The notes below the pieces were generated by a model that searched no databases, was not told where the DNA came from, and saw only the letters and a program-made list of their open reading frames with translations. A DNA stretch of 64,000 nt from an uncultured SAR86 cluster bacterium (GTDB lineage Bacteria; Pseudomonadota; Gammaproteobacteria; Magnimaribacterales; D2472). Below are positions 32,691-40,845 of this stretch, piece by piece (the stretch's first letter is position 1; every line of letters begins with the position of its first letter). The stretch is from the NCBI GenBank assembly GCA_902628925.1, contig CACOPA010000005.1:41399-105398 (forward strand), written 5' to 3'. Position numbers and translations under genes: made by a program.

Positions 32691-32993
32691 TTATTTTTCT
32701 GTACATTGTGCTGTCAAAGTTTGATTGGGGTCACTGAACTCTAATGTATTATTTATTTTACTAAAAGTTACCACAGCCGAACCATCTGCATTCTCATAAA
32801 ATTTCCCAAAGACTGTTGTTTGATTCATAAAGAAGCCCTCTCGAATACTTAAATCAACGCCACCAACCACAAATAACCTATCGTAATCATTAAAGACAAC
32901 TTCAACGCCATCGCAGTCATATACCTTCTCAAAGTTTTGTGAGCAACCAAAAAAAATAATTAAACCAAGGCCTAGATACAGATTTTTTTTCAT
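32691..32993 (-). CDS. Small hypothetical lipoprotein
   Basis: About 100 residues with a lipoprotein signal (LGLIIFFGCSQ). The mature part is beta-rich with two cysteines (VYDCDGVEV and TAQCTEK). It looks like a small outer-membrane-associated lipoprotein. No family is recognised. It converges with the secreted family gene. Confidence 0.65.
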   Translation of the reverse strand: MKKNLYLGLGLIIFFGCSQNFEKVYDCDGVEVVFNDYDRLFVVGGVDLSIREGFFMNQTTVFGKFYENADGSAVVTFSKINNTLEFSDPNQTLTAQCTEK

Positions 32994-33061
32994 AACTAAA
33001 GTCTATATAGACTTTGATTTGATGACAACAATATTTACTTTTAGATGGTTATAATATCCCC

Positions 33062-33466
33062 ATGTCTAATGCTCAAAATTTTATTAAATCTTGGCATGAT
33101 AATTTGCATGTCCAAAATGTAGGTTTTCTCGAGGAGATTCTTGATGAGAGTGTGGTCTTCTACTCACCGGTTGTCTTTAAACCCATTCAAGGAAAAGAAA
33201 TGACAAAGCTTTATCTGGCTTCTGCAGGCGAATCTTTCAATATGGAAAGTTTTAAATATGTTAGAGAAGTTCATCAAGCAATGGAGTCTGTCTTAGAGTT
33301 TGAAACTGATATTGATGGTATCTGGGTTAATGGCATAGATATGATTACCTGGAATGAAGCAGGAAAAATTATAGACTTTAAAGTCATGATCAGGCCCTTG
33401 AAGGCTGTTGAAATTGTTCGTATGAAAATGGTTGAGTCCCTCGAACTTCTATCCAATAATTCTTAA
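33062..33466 (+). CDS. NTF2/SnoaL-like protein
   Basis: A 134-residue NTF2-like fold protein: NAQNFIKSWHDNLHVQNVGFLEEILDESVVFYSPVVFKPIQG at the start, WVNGIDMITWNEAGKIIDFKVMIRPLKAVE at the end. No catalytic residues beyond the usual polar pocket are evident, so its substrate is open. It runs directly into a PpiC-like gene whose TTG start lies two bases after the stop. Confidence 0.78.
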   Translation: MSNAQNFIKSWHDNLHVQNVGFLEEILDESVVFYSPVVFKPIQGKEMTKLYLASAGESFNMESFKYVREVHQAMESVLEFETDIDGIWVNGIDMITWNEAGKIIDFKVMIRPLKAVEIVRMKMVESLELLSNNS

Positions 33467-33467
33467 A

Positions 33468-34268
33468 TTGAATAAACGCATTTTATTGTTTTTTTTCGTA
33501 GGCGTTAGCATCTACTTGGCAGAATCTATTTTTAATTCTGATGATTTGGATAGTGATATTTATATATCAGACCAACAAATCAATAACCTAATTAATTCGT
33601 GGAATGCCCAAGTTGGTAGAAACCCAAATGCTGATGAGTTGATTAATTTAATTAACAATCTTATTGAAGAGGAAATACTTTATCGAGAAGCTTTAAAACT
33701 TGGCCTAGAACAGGATGATGAAATCATCAGAAGAAGGCTTGCACAAAAAATTATTTTCCTTAAACGCGACGCGGAAACATTCACTCCAAGTGACGAAGAT
33801 CTAAAAAATTTCTTTGTCCAAAATCAGAGTAATTATGTAACCGAGGATCTCTATACGTTTGAGCATTATTTTTTTGGTAACGATGCCAGCGCTAGTGAAG
33901 AAGCAGAGAAATCTCTAAGTAAACTATTATCCGGTCAACCCTCTAAAGCAGGGTTGCCTTTCTATTCTGGAGACACCTTCACCAGTCATCCTTTGCAAAA
34001 AATAGAGGATATCTTTGGGGGAGAATTTGCAGAGGTAATAGATACGCTTGATACTGATCAATGGGTAGGTCCCATTCAATCCGCTTTTGGTTATCACAAT
34101 GTAAAGATTACTAGCATTGAAAATTTTAAAGTTCCTTCGTTTGATGCAGTTAAAAATGTTTTGCTGGCAGATTACTTAGAAGCAAACTCTGATCAAGCCA
34201 TTAAAGAGTTCATGGACCAAATCAAATCAGAGTATTCTGTTGCCATAAGCCCAAACTTTGACTTATAA
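33468..34268 (+). CDS. Membrane-anchored parvulin-type peptidyl-prolyl isomerase-like protein
   Basis: An N-terminal helix (RILLFFFVGVSIYLA) anchors a periplasmic part. A SurA/PpiD-like N-domain follows, with the helical EEEILYREALKLGLEQDDEIIRRRLAQKI pattern, and then a C-terminal parvulin-like segment (FYSGDTF... DTDQWVGPIQSAFGYHNVKIT). The catalytic parvulin residues look weakly conserved, so a chaperone rather than an isomerase role is possible. I chose TTG at 33468 (two bases after the preceding stop) over an upstream TTG at 33432 that would overlap the previous gene. Confidence 0.75.
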   Translation: MNKRILLFFFVGVSIYLAESIFNSDDLDSDIYISDQQINNLINSWNAQVGRNPNADELINLINNLIEEEILYREALKLGLEQDDEIIRRRLAQKIIFLKRDAETFTPSDEDLKNFFVQNQSNYVTEDLYTFEHYFFGNDASASEEAEKSLSKLLSGQPSKAGLPFYSGDTFTSHPLQKIEDIFGGEFAEVIDTLDTDQWVGPIQSAFGYHNVKITSIENFKVPSFDAVKNVLLADYLEANSDQAIKEFMDQIKSEYSVAISPNFDL

Positions 34269-34282
34269 ATAATTACTGTCCC

Positions 34283-35044
34283 TCAGTTACTTTTTGAGAT
34301 TTGATCGGCGACCCAGCTGATGGACCAGTTATGACCTAGTTTTCTACCATTATAAGTTTCTGGGAGCCGTGTTTGTGATGCACTGGAGATACTAATTTCT
34401 TGTGGATCTTTTCTGTAATTTCTAAAAGCTCCATCAATCTCTTGGATTGTTTTCCAATTATATATATCCATCGAGTAGTCATTCTTAAAATCTGTCTTAA
34501 ACTGACATCCCAGTCTCAGTAGAAGAGGAGGAGACAGCAGAGATGCAATAAAGTGTATTTCAATTTTAAGATTCTGATTTTTGTTTGCGATACTTTCTTC
34601 AATCAGATCAAGCGAATATAAGAGATGAGTTCCGCCGTATGAATGGGAAAGAATTTTTATCTTTTTAACGCTTGAATAATTATTAATCAATGAATCTATA
34701 TGGTTCATTAACTCAACATTATTGGCATTAGCACATCTTTTATCATTCCATCGATAGAAAAATACTTGATTAGATTCTTTATTTAATTGCCAAAAAGGAT
34801 AAATCCATTCATACCCTTCAGAATTGCCACCATGAATGCCAATAATCAATTCATCAGCGCTAGCATTTTTGGCTTCAAGGAGCTGCATGCCATATGGCAT
34901 GGCAACGAGATCCTTGCCAAGTTCAAATGCATTGTTTTGATCAAATCGATCAATATCAAAGGCTTCGATTTTAAGGGTACTAAGTATCATTAATATAAAA
35001 ATAAGAGCTTGTGCTCCAAACAAATTACTAGAATAGCTTTTCAT
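34283..35044 (-). CDS. Exported alpha/beta-hydrolase-like protein
   Basis: A 253-residue protein with a signal peptide (ALIFILMILSTLKIEA). IIGIHGGNSEGYEW resembles an oxyanion region and ILSHSYGGTHLLYSL is a G/S-H-S-Y-G-G nucleophile elbow of a lipase-type hydrolase. A C-terminal GHNWSISWV could carry the histidine. It is probably a periplasmic esterase or lipase. Single gene, convergent with the PpiC-like gene. Confidence 0.75.
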   Translation of the reverse strand: MKSYSSNLFGAQALIFILMILSTLKIEAFDIDRFDQNNAFELGKDLVAMPYGMQLLEAKNASADELIIGIHGGNSEGYEWIYPFWQLNKESNQVFFYRWNDKRCANANNVELMNHIDSLINNYSSVKKIKILSHSYGGTHLLYSLDLIEESIANKNQNLKIEIHFIASLLSPPLLLRLGCQFKTDFKNDYSMDIYNWKTIQEIDGAFRNYRKDPQEISISSASQTRLPETYNGRKLGHNWSISWVADQISKSN

Positions 35045-35251
35045 TAATAGTAACTAATTGTGTTGCAGCGCGTATTTTATTCAAAAAATTGAAAGATGTA
35101 AGCACCATTAATGTTTTTTTGAATGTGATCTACTTTCTATTTCTAATCATCACCACTGACGTAATAATCTAATAGTAATTTTATACCTGAGCTTGGTATT
35201 AAAATAAATGAGTCATATGATGAGGGTAAGAAATTAAATGAGAAAAATTCT

Positions 35252-36394
35252 ATGAGCATCCATAAACCACTTGAAGGCATAAAAATTTTAGAACTATCAA
35301 GCATAGTGACAGCATCTTTGGCATCTATGATTCTTTGCGACCAAGGCGCTGAAGTAATTAAAGTTGAGCCAACTGGATCAGGGGACTCAATGCGTTATCT
35401 TGGAACACAAAAAGGTGGCATTTCAGCTATATTTGCAAACTGCAATCGAGGCAAGCAATCACTTAATCTGGACCTCAAAGATAAAGAAGAGCGTAAAATT
35501 TTACTTGAGTTAGTTAAAGAGGCTGATGTATTTATCAGTAATTACCGACCAGGGGTGAATGAGAGATTGGGTCTTGGATTGGATGTCTTGAGAAATATTA
35601 ATCCTCATATTATTTATGTATCTATTTCCGGATTTGGAGAAACGGGACCTTTGGCAAATGCTCCTGCTTATGATCACGTTATTCAAGGAATGTCTGGTGC
35701 AACCAGCATCCAGTCAAATGGTGATGAGCCAGCGTATATGAAATCTTTAATCTGTGACAAAATTACTGGATATACTGCATGCCAAGCTTTGACTGCCGCC
35801 TTATTCAAAAGAGAAAGAACAGGCAAAACAAGCCACATCACTTTATCCATGCTTGATTCAGCAATCTTTTTTTTGTGGCCTGATGGGATGATGAATCATA
35901 CTTTGCTTGATGATGATGTAAAAACGGCTCCTCCATTATCCTCTACATACTCAAGTCTCATTATCGCTAAGGATGGTTTCTTTACTATCGCCGCTATGAC
36001 AGATAGTCAATGGTTTGGAATTTTTAATGCCATTGGAAAACCGGAATTTAAAAAAGACCCTCGATTTGAAAATGCTTCAGCTAGAAGTCAGAACATGACA
36101 GAACTTCTTCAAGAATCACTCTTTAGATTTAATGATTTCACTGTTGAAGAGGCAATAAATGCTTTGAGAGATAATGACGTGCCATGCTCCCCATATGTCC
36201 CTCGTGATGAGGTGGTCAATCAACCACAAGTTATAGCAAGCAAGACAATTTTTCAGATGGATAGCCCACATCAAGGAAAAATGAATGCTGTTTCACATCC
36301 AGCAATATTCGATGGCAATAGAATGAAAGTAACTAAAACAGCTCCAGCCTTAGGAGAGCATAGAGAACAAATTATAAAAAAAATAAGCAATTAA
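35252..36394 (+). CDS. CaiB/BaiF family (class III) CoA-transferase
   Basis: A 380-residue family III CoA transferase. LEGIKILELSSIVTASLASMIL is the N-terminal signature. The catalytic aspartate falls exactly at residue 169 in LICDKITG, the position known from formyl-CoA transferase. FGETGPLANAPAYDHVIQGMSG and the C-terminal QPQVIAS and PHQGKMNAVSHP segments complete the family pattern. It transfers CoA between organic acids; likely substrates include short-chain, carnitine-like or aromatic acids. It precedes tRNA-Gly. Confidence 0.9.
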   Translation: MSIHKPLEGIKILELSSIVTASLASMILCDQGAEVIKVEPTGSGDSMRYLGTQKGGISAIFANCNRGKQSLNLDLKDKEERKILLELVKEADVFISNYRPGVNERLGLGLDVLRNINPHIIYVSISGFGETGPLANAPAYDHVIQGMSGATSIQSNGDEPAYMKSLICDKITGYTACQALTAALFKRERTGKTSHITLSMLDSAIFFLWPDGMMNHTLLDDDVKTAPPLSSTYSSLIIAKDGFFTIAAMTDSQWFGIFNAIGKPEFKKDPRFENASARSQNMTELLQESLFRFNDFTVEEAINALRDNDVPCSPYVPRDEVVNQPQVIASKTIFQMDSPHQGKMNAVSHPAIFDGNRMKVTKTAPALGEHREQIIKKISN

Positions 36395-36401
36395 TATTTT
36401 C

Positions 36402-36430
36402 TTGATTGCTTAATCTCTCAGATGTATATT
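36402..36430 (+). promoter_or_regulatory. Promoter of tRNA-Gly
   Basis: A TTGATT -35-like box at 36402-36407 and TATATT at 36425-36430 are 17 bases apart. The mature tRNA starts 14 bases after the -10 box. Confidence 0.6.
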
Positions 36431-36443
36431 AATCAACTCAAAA

Positions 36444-36519
36444 GCGGGAATAGCTCAGCTGGTAGAGCGCAACCTTGCCAAGGTTGAGGTCGCGAGTTCG
36501 AACCTCGTTTCCCGCTCCA
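36444..36519 (+). tRNA. tRNA-Gly (anticodon GCC), island attachment tRNA
   Basis: A complete cloverleaf with acceptor GCGGGAA / TTCCCGC. The anticodon arm CAACC-TTGCCAA-GGTTG gives anticodon GCC. The T arm AGTTCGAAC is normal and CCA is encoded at 36517-36519. Its last 15 bases (36505-36519) recur at 49402-49416, so an integrated element lies immediately downstream. After insertion the tRNA remains intact because the element brought its own copy of the 3' end. Confidence 0.97.
36505..36519 (+). repeat. attL: tRNA-side copy of the 15-bp integration repeat
   Basis: TCGTTTCCCGCTCCA at the tRNA-Gly 3' end is identical to 49402-49416. Direct repeats of a tRNA terminus around a gene cluster are the usual footprint of tyrosine-recombinase integration. 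Confidence 0.85.
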
Positions 36520-36546
36520 GTTTCTTGGAATTCAAAACCTTCAGAT

Positions 36547-36568
36547 GTAGCACTTTTGTAGCACTTTT
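36547..36568. repeat. Two tandem 11-bp repeats next to attL
   Basis: The 11-mer GTAGCACTTTT occurs twice back to back, 28 bases inside the tRNA-proximal island end. Short tandem direct repeats beside an att core often serve as arm-type binding sites for a tyrosine integrase. Confidence 0.55.
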
Positions 36569-36582
36569 AATTTTTTGCTAAT

Positions 36583-36615
36583 CCAGCAAGATAAGTGGTA
36601 GGTGTTTATTCATTA
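36583..36615. repeat. 33-bp dispersed repeat, copy 1
   Basis: A 33-base sequence beginning CCAGCAAGATAAG and ending TTTATTCATTA recurs at 37743-37775 with one mismatch. Each copy covers the end of a minus-strand gene and the space after it, so it could mark module exchange or carry a shared 3' processing signal. Confidence 0.75.
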
Positions 36616-36821
36616 GTTTCATCTTCATCAAGTTTTGCAAGTTTTTTGCGTTCATTTTTAAGAGCTTCTTTAGCTATAACCATATTAAATAAACTTTCCC
36701 TAAAGATTTGTAAATTTACAACTTTCTTATTTTTCTCACTTTTGTTTTTTCTCAATGCCTCTTTTTGCGAGACTTCAATTTGATTAATAATGTCTTGGAT
36801 AGTTTCTTTATCGTTTGTCAT
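36606..36821 (-). CDS. Small charged coiled-coil-like protein (71 aa)
   Basis: A 71-residue, highly charged helical protein (MTNDKETIQDIINQIEVSQK, then many K/E residues and a terminal LAKLDEDETNE). It lacks cysteines and hydrophobic helices and is probably a coiled-coil or DNA-associated peptide. No family recognised. It is the first island gene from the tRNA side, and its end lies in the 33-bp repeat. Confidence 0.6.
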   Translation of the reverse strand: MTNDKETIQDIINQIEVSQKEALRKNKSEKNKKVVNLQIFRESLFNMVIAKEALKNERKKLAKLDEDETNE

Positions 36822-36861
36822 TAAGTTCTAAAAATGGTGAATATTTTTGTCTAAAGACCCA

Positions 36862-37536
36862 TCAATAATCGCATAAATCATTTTGAATTGCTTCAATAAT
36901 TCTTAATGAACAAGGCTCATAGAAAGTTCCTCTAGAGAAATGCCATAAAGGAATAACATTAGCAAGTTCTCGAGTATCTTTATTAATTAGAACCTTTTTA
37001 ATTTTTTTATTTTCCATGTTTTCTTTACTTGATGGATAATAAAAACCGTCACATGCCTCATTGCCAACCAAAAGAATATTTTTTGGCTTCATAAAAGCAA
37101 TGAGTGATTTTAGGGTCTTATCCATTTCTTTTTGGCACTTTTCATATCCATAAATTCTCATTACTGCATCAGCTTTCTCAGAACCAGTTTGTATGGCAAT
37201 TCTGTTAGTGCCAACCCAATTCTCATTTGGTTTTGCATCAAATGTATTTATGTGTTCATTTACTCTACCAATGACAGCCCTCAATCCTTTTGCAAATTTA
37301 TGATTATGCTCAATATAAGTATTAACTGAAGGTATCTTCGTTGAGTATGCATCTGCAATTTCTGCGGCTTTAATTGGATTACTATCAAAATCACTGTGAT
37401 TTAAGCCGATAACCAAAAAGTTAGGATTCATCTTTAAGGGTGTGCAAAAGGGGATAATCCTATTTTGCATACCAAGAGGCTCCCAAATGCTTTTGATTTT
37501 ATTGAAATAATCCTCAAATGTATTTAATTCATTCAT
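36862..37536 (-). CDS. Possible uracil-DNA-glycosylase-superfamily protein
   Basis: A 224-residue protein with an Rossmann-like beginning reminiscent of the UDG superfamily: an N-terminal region followed by PNFLVIGLNHSDFDSNP, a later segment with NRIAIQTGSEKADAVMRIYG, and KNILLVGNEACDGFYYP near the end. The strand-plus-G-x-N/H pattern is suggestive only; I could not place the catalytic Asp or Asn with certainty. It may alternatively be an unrelated nucleotide-binding enzyme. It lies on the island minus strand and ends 40 bases from the 71-aa gene. Low to moderate confidence in family. Confidence 0.5.
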   Translation of the reverse strand: MNELNTFEDYFNKIKSIWEPLGMQNRIIPFCTPLKMNPNFLVIGLNHSDFDSNPIKAAEIADAYSTKIPSVNTYIEHNHKFAKGLRAVIGRVNEHINTFDAKPNENWVGTNRIAIQTGSEKADAVMRIYGYEKCQKEMDKTLKSLIAFMKPKNILLVGNEACDGFYYPSSKENMENKKIKKVLINKDTRELANVIPLWHFSRGTFYEPCSLRIIEAIQNDLCDY

Positions 37537-37627
37537 TTCTTTCTCCGATTTATAAAAAAGGTAGCAGAAAAAAAATTAGAAATCAGTATATCTTCGGGTC
37601 GTTCGACAAACTTATTTGCGCATTGAG

Positions 37628-37719
37628 TTTATGATGCTATTTGCAGTGCGTCTATGCTGCTAAGCGGAGAGAGTCTATGCTGCTAAGCGTAGAGAGTTTA
37701 TGATGCTATGCGGAGCAAG
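37628..37719. repeat. Four tandem 23-bp repeats (iteron-like)
   Basis: Four contiguous 23-bp units start at 37628, 37651, 37674 and 37697. The two inner units differ at one position; the outer two share the TATGATGCTAT core. There are no spacers, so this is not a CRISPR array. The pattern resembles plasmid iterons or partition sites. It is in an otherwise noncoding 236-bp gap between minus-strand genes. Confidence 0.8.
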
Positions 37720-37742
37720 ATGAGGGATTATCAATCCAAACC

Positions 37743-37775
37743 CCAGCAAGATAAGTAGTAGGTGTTTATTCATTA
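37743..37775. repeat. 33-bp dispersed repeat, copy 2
   Basis: Near-identical (one mismatch, G to A) to 36583-36615, again at the end of a minus-strand gene. Confidence 0.75.
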
Positions 37776-38087
37776 ATCAATTGGATTTATTAATGCCTTT
37801 CTTGGTTTGTTGTCATACAAAACACAAGATAAGGAATAAAGCTTTTCTTCAAGCCATTCAATGCTAAACAGATAATTAATCTCTCTATCTTGCCTACACC
37901 AAATTGCAATAGATTCAGTAAGATAACCTCTAGGAATAAAATCAAGAAGAAGAATATTATTTCTTTCACAGTTTTTTTCAATAAAGTCAAAACCATCGTC
38001 AAAATGCACGTTGCACACATAATCCATATCTGCCTTTGCATCAGGTGTTATTAAGAACAGGAAAGTTATTAGTAATAGTTTTTTCAT
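37773..38087 (-). CDS. Secreted hypothetical protein
   Basis: About 104 residues with a signal peptide (MKKLLLITFLFLITPDAKA). The mature part has three cysteines (VCNVHFDDGFDFIEKNCE and SLSCVL). I start at the ATG at 38087, which gives a textbook signal sequence, rather than an upstream codon at 38099. No family recognised. Its presence in an island of DNA-processing genes is unexplained. Confidence 0.6.
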   Translation of the reverse strand: MKKLLLITFLFLITPDAKADMDYVCNVHFDDGFDFIEKNCERNNILLLDFIPRGYLTESIAIWCRQDREINYLFSIEWLEEKLYSLSCVLYDNKPRKALINPID

Positions 38088-38117
38088 TGGTAATAGCAAG
38101 TTATATTAAACATCATC

Positions 38118-38306
38118 TCAATGGGGTTTACTAGGCTTCGTAATAAAGGCATAGCTCCTTCGCTGTCTCCACTTTAGGATTCCTCTCTCAAATTTATAAA
38201 CCCATGCACCTGTCGGTCCACTGGCTCTTATATGAAGCTCATAGTCATCTCTGTTGATGAACCTAATGTAGGTATTCTCATCAATACATATTTTTTTGTA
38301 GGTCAA
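38118..38306 (-). CDS. Small hypothetical protein (62 aa)
   Basis: A 62-residue basic, beta-rich sequence (ICIDENTYIRFINRDDYELHI, then GAWVYKFERGILKWRQRRS). The initiation codon is TTG. No family recognised. Coding is plausible because the composition is protein-like, but there is no supporting neighbour. Confidence 0.45.
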   Translation of the reverse strand: MTYKKICIDENTYIRFINRDDYELHIRASGPTGAWVYKFERGILKWRQRRSYAFITKPSKPH

Positions 38307-38411
38307 AGCAATTACCCATTAAGAGTTTTAAATTTAATACCCGAACTCCTCCAAACCAGTAATTTCAGAAGGACTAATGTGTACATAATTTCTTAGCATC
38401 TTATTTGAAAG

Positions 38412-38452
38412 GGGGGGTACTCTAGGAATACAGGGGGGTACTTTAGGAATAC
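38412..38452. repeat. G-rich 21-bp tandem repeat, two units
   Basis: Two 20-base units starting GGGGGGTACT and ending TAGGAATAC are separated by one base; they differ at one position. They lie just after the stop of the minus-strand gene at 38460. Runs of six or more G could form unusual DNA structure. Confidence 0.7.
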
Positions 38453-38459
38453 CCCATCT

Positions 38460-39254
38460 TTAATTAACCAAGGATAGTTTTTTCATTTTAATTAGCCTCG
38501 GCTTAACAATCTCCTTAAGATGTTGAGATGATCTTCTTGGAATGATTGATAGCAGAGTTTTAATTTGCTCAATACTCAAATCTCTATTCATTACCCTTTG
38601 CCAGCACTCATTAGGCACTAAATTAACAGGAAAGTTAATTTTATTTTTCATCAGCATATTAAATTGTTGATCTGAATCTCCCATTAAGAAGAGCTCTATA
38701 TTGAGCTTATGCATCTGATCCTGAACATATCTTCTGACAGGGCGGAGCTCAGACATTTTTTTCATAATCATTTTCTTCTTAGCTTTTTCTTTTTTAATCA
38801 GTTCTTCTTTTTCAGCCTGTAAACGACACCAACGCTCTTGTCGCAAATCCCATATCTTCATATCCTCAACTGATTTACAACCGCTGTACCTCCATGATCC
38901 AAAAGGTGTGTATGGGTTTCTGCCCCTATTTTGTAAGGTCCAGTTTATTAATTCATCCAGTTTATCCTTATGTCTCTGCATGAAAGGGTGAGAGGAGATC
39001 TCTCTGTAAACCTTAATATTTGATGCAGCAGAGCCTCCTATCCAGTCGAAATCCCGCTCACACAATACCAAACCTTTAAATAAATTTATTTGATCACTGA
39101 GGTCAGGTGGCAGGACATCAATTGACTTATATTGCTGTGTCCTTATCGATTTATAGCGTGCGTATTTGAAGGTATCATTATTCATACCAATTTCTTGCAT
39201 GATGTTAATGAATTGAGTTTGAGTGATTGAATGTAGATTAATTTCTTGAGTCAT
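38460..39254 (-). CDS. Island-specific hypothetical protein (264 aa)
   Basis: A 264-residue protein with a central lysine-rich coiled-coil segment (QAEKEELIKKEKAKKKMIMKKM) between a tryptophan-rich middle (TPFGSWRYSGCKSVEDMKIW) and a basic C-terminus. It has no membrane segment and no motif I can name. A replication, integration or DNA-binding role would suit its location beside tandem repeats, but this is inference. It diverges from the central eight-gene block across only 49 bases. Confidence 0.6.
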   Translation of the reverse strand: MTQEINLHSITQTQFINIMQEIGMNNDTFKYARYKSIRTQQYKSIDVLPPDLSDQINLFKGLVLCERDFDWIGGSAASNIKVYREISSHPFMQRHKDKLDELINWTLQNRGRNPYTPFGSWRYSGCKSVEDMKIWDLRQERWCRLQAEKEELIKKEKAKKKMIMKKMSELRPVRRYVQDQMHKLNIELFLMGDSDQQFNMLMKNKINFPVNLVPNECWQRVMNRDLSIEQIKTLLSIIPRRSSQHLKEIVKPRLIKMKKLSLVN

Positions 39255-39303
39255 ATTATTATATTATTGCAAATGTATGTTACTTTATATAAAATATAAT
39301 TAA

Positions 39304-39981
39304 ATGAAAGAAATATCAACCCGAAAACAAAGATTTTTAAGAGTTTCACAAAATAGGCTTGCAAGAGCTTTATCAGCCATTGGTTCTATCGAGAATCTGG
39401 CGAACAAATCTAACTACGAATATGATCAAAATGAAGTTAATCATATTTCGGGACGTTTAATGGCAAAAGTGAAGATGGTTATGTCCTCATTTGGAAGTGC
39501 AAGTGCTCAGGATAGATTTCAGAGGCTTGTTGAGCAAGATCAACTTCAATATGATCTTTTAAAAGAAACAGACCCAGCTGTTTATGAGCTTGTCTCAGAA
39601 TACCTCAATAGCAGCAATCCAATTCAGCAAGCTTATTCAAATAATAAGGATCAAGCTAACCAAGAAGATGATTTATTGAATAAGTTTCGAAATTTGTATC
39701 AAGAGCTAGAACAAAATAATACGCCTAAAAATCTAAAAAATCAGAAGGATGACTTTTTTATTCTGGATCCAGGGTTTGATATGCAAAGGTTAACTGCTCG
39801 CCATAACATAGATCGTTTGCTGTGGTTGAGAAGGGGGAGAACCTTTAAGGAAATAACTTCTAGGACTAGTCCTTATAGATTGCATCCAGATCGAAGTAAA
39901 CAAAATCCACTTTCAAACTTAAGATGGGATATAAAAGAGGGAAGGGTTATTCAATCACCTAATAACTCTAAAATTATATGA
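39304..39981 (+). CDS. Island hypothetical protein, first gene of the central block
   Basis: The product has 225 residues. The N-terminal 50-residue segment (RFLRVSQNRLARALSAIGSI, then ENLANKSNYEYDQ) looks like a small helical domain repeatedly found in plasmid and phage proteins. The second half carries an acidic linker (EDDLLNKFRNLYQELEQN) and a basic end (RPYRLHPDRSKQNP-like). I do not recognise a function. It is 43 bases upstream of the PD-(D/E)XK gene in the same direction, in a likely operon. Confidence 0.6.
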   Translation: MKEISTRKQRFLRVSQNRLARALSAIGSIENLANKSNYEYDQNEVNHISGRLMAKVKMVMSSFGSASAQDRFQRLVEQDQLQYDLLKETDPAVYELVSEYLNSSNPIQQAYSNNKDQANQEDDLLNKFRNLYQELEQNNTPKNLKNQKDDFFILDPGFDMQRLTARHNIDRLLWLRRGRTFKEITSRTSPYRLHPDRSKQNPLSNLRWDIKEGRVIQSPNNSKII

Positions 39982-40024
39982 TTTATCTTATTCACAGAAA
40001 TGTTCTTACTAGTGAGAATTTTGC

Positions 40025-40843
40025 ATGAAGCGACATCGCGTTAAATTTGACCCTGCGAGAGAAGAACCTTTTGAGGTCAGTCGAAGTCAAATTGAATCCT
40101 TCCTGCGTTGTCCAGCATGTTACTGGATGCTTAGAAGAAAAGGCATTAAGTTTCCCGGCATGCCTGGCTTCTTACTAAATACAGCTACAGATACTTTGCT
40201 CAAGAAGGATTTTGATAAATATCGTGAAATGCAAAAACCACATCCCTTCATGGAGCGTAATGGTCTTGGTCACTTAGTTCCATTTAAGCATGATGATTTT
40301 GATACTTGGACGAAGTCATTGCAGTTAGGTCTAAGGACACTCTATGAGCCAGCAAATTTGATTGTAGGAGGGGGCTTGGATGACGTGTGGCATGACAAAG
40401 AAACAGATCAGATCTTTGTGGTGGATTATAAAAGTACCGCAGGTAGAAGAAATGAAGAGGGAGATGCTTTGGAAAAAATTACTCTCGTTGGTACTTATAA
40501 AGAAGCTTATCGAAGGCAAATGGATATGTACCAGTGGATTCTGAGACAAAATGGATTTAATGTTAGCAATACAGGCTACTTTGTTTACGTAAACGGCGAT
40601 CAACACTTCGAGGACGGAATGCTAGAAGCAAATACTGATAAGGCTAATATGCGCTTTGATGTTCAGTTAATCGAGTATGAAGGTAATGATTATTGGGTTC
40701 CAAAAGCCATTGAAGATTTAAAAGCATGCTTATCTAGTGACACTTGTCCCGATCATGCGTCTGAAGGTTATGGACCTAAAGGTGATAAACAATGTGAGTA
40801 TGCAACATTATTTGATGGAATGAAGGAAAATTCCTTAATATAA
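40025..40843 (+). CDS. Cas4-like PD-(D/E)XK nuclease
   Basis: A 272-residue RecB/Cas4-type nuclease. VSRSQIESFLRCPACYWML gives the N-terminal helix with Cys29 and Cys32. The active-site core is GGGLDDVW (Asp119/120) followed by IFVVDYKSTAG (Asp134, Lys136); the QMDMYQWIL helix after it is typical of the family. C-terminal cysteines near CLSSDTCPDHASEGYG and QCEYA could complete an Fe-S cluster with the N-terminal pair, as in Cas4/AddB. No CRISPR array or cas1 is nearby, so it belongs to another process. Two bases separate it from the HTH gene. Confidence 0.8.
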   Translation: MKRHRVKFDPAREEPFEVSRSQIESFLRCPACYWMLRRKGIKFPGMPGFLLNTATDTLLKKDFDKYREMQKPHPFMERNGLGHLVPFKHDDFDTWTKSLQLGLRTLYEPANLIVGGGLDDVWHDKETDQIFVVDYKSTAGRRNEEGDALEKITLVGTYKEAYRRQMDMYQWILRQNGFNVSNTGYFVYVNGDQHFEDGMLEANTDKANMRFDVQLIEYEGNDYWVPKAIEDLKACLSSDTCPDHASEGYGPKGDKQCEYATLFDGMKENSLI

Positions 40844-40845
40844 AT

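Noticed and set aside
37628..37719. Possible CRISPR-like repeats
   Set aside because: The four 23-bp units are contiguous with no unique spacers, so this is a simple tandem (iteron-like) repeat.
38335..38460. Minus-strand open stretch encoding YPP-type heptad repeats through the G-rich repeats
   Set aside because: No convincing start; probably a product of the 21-bp repeat being in phase.
40025..40843. Cas4 as part of a CRISPR-Cas locus
   Set aside because: No array, cas1, cas2 or effector was seen nearby; a Cas4-like nuclease alone does not define CRISPR.
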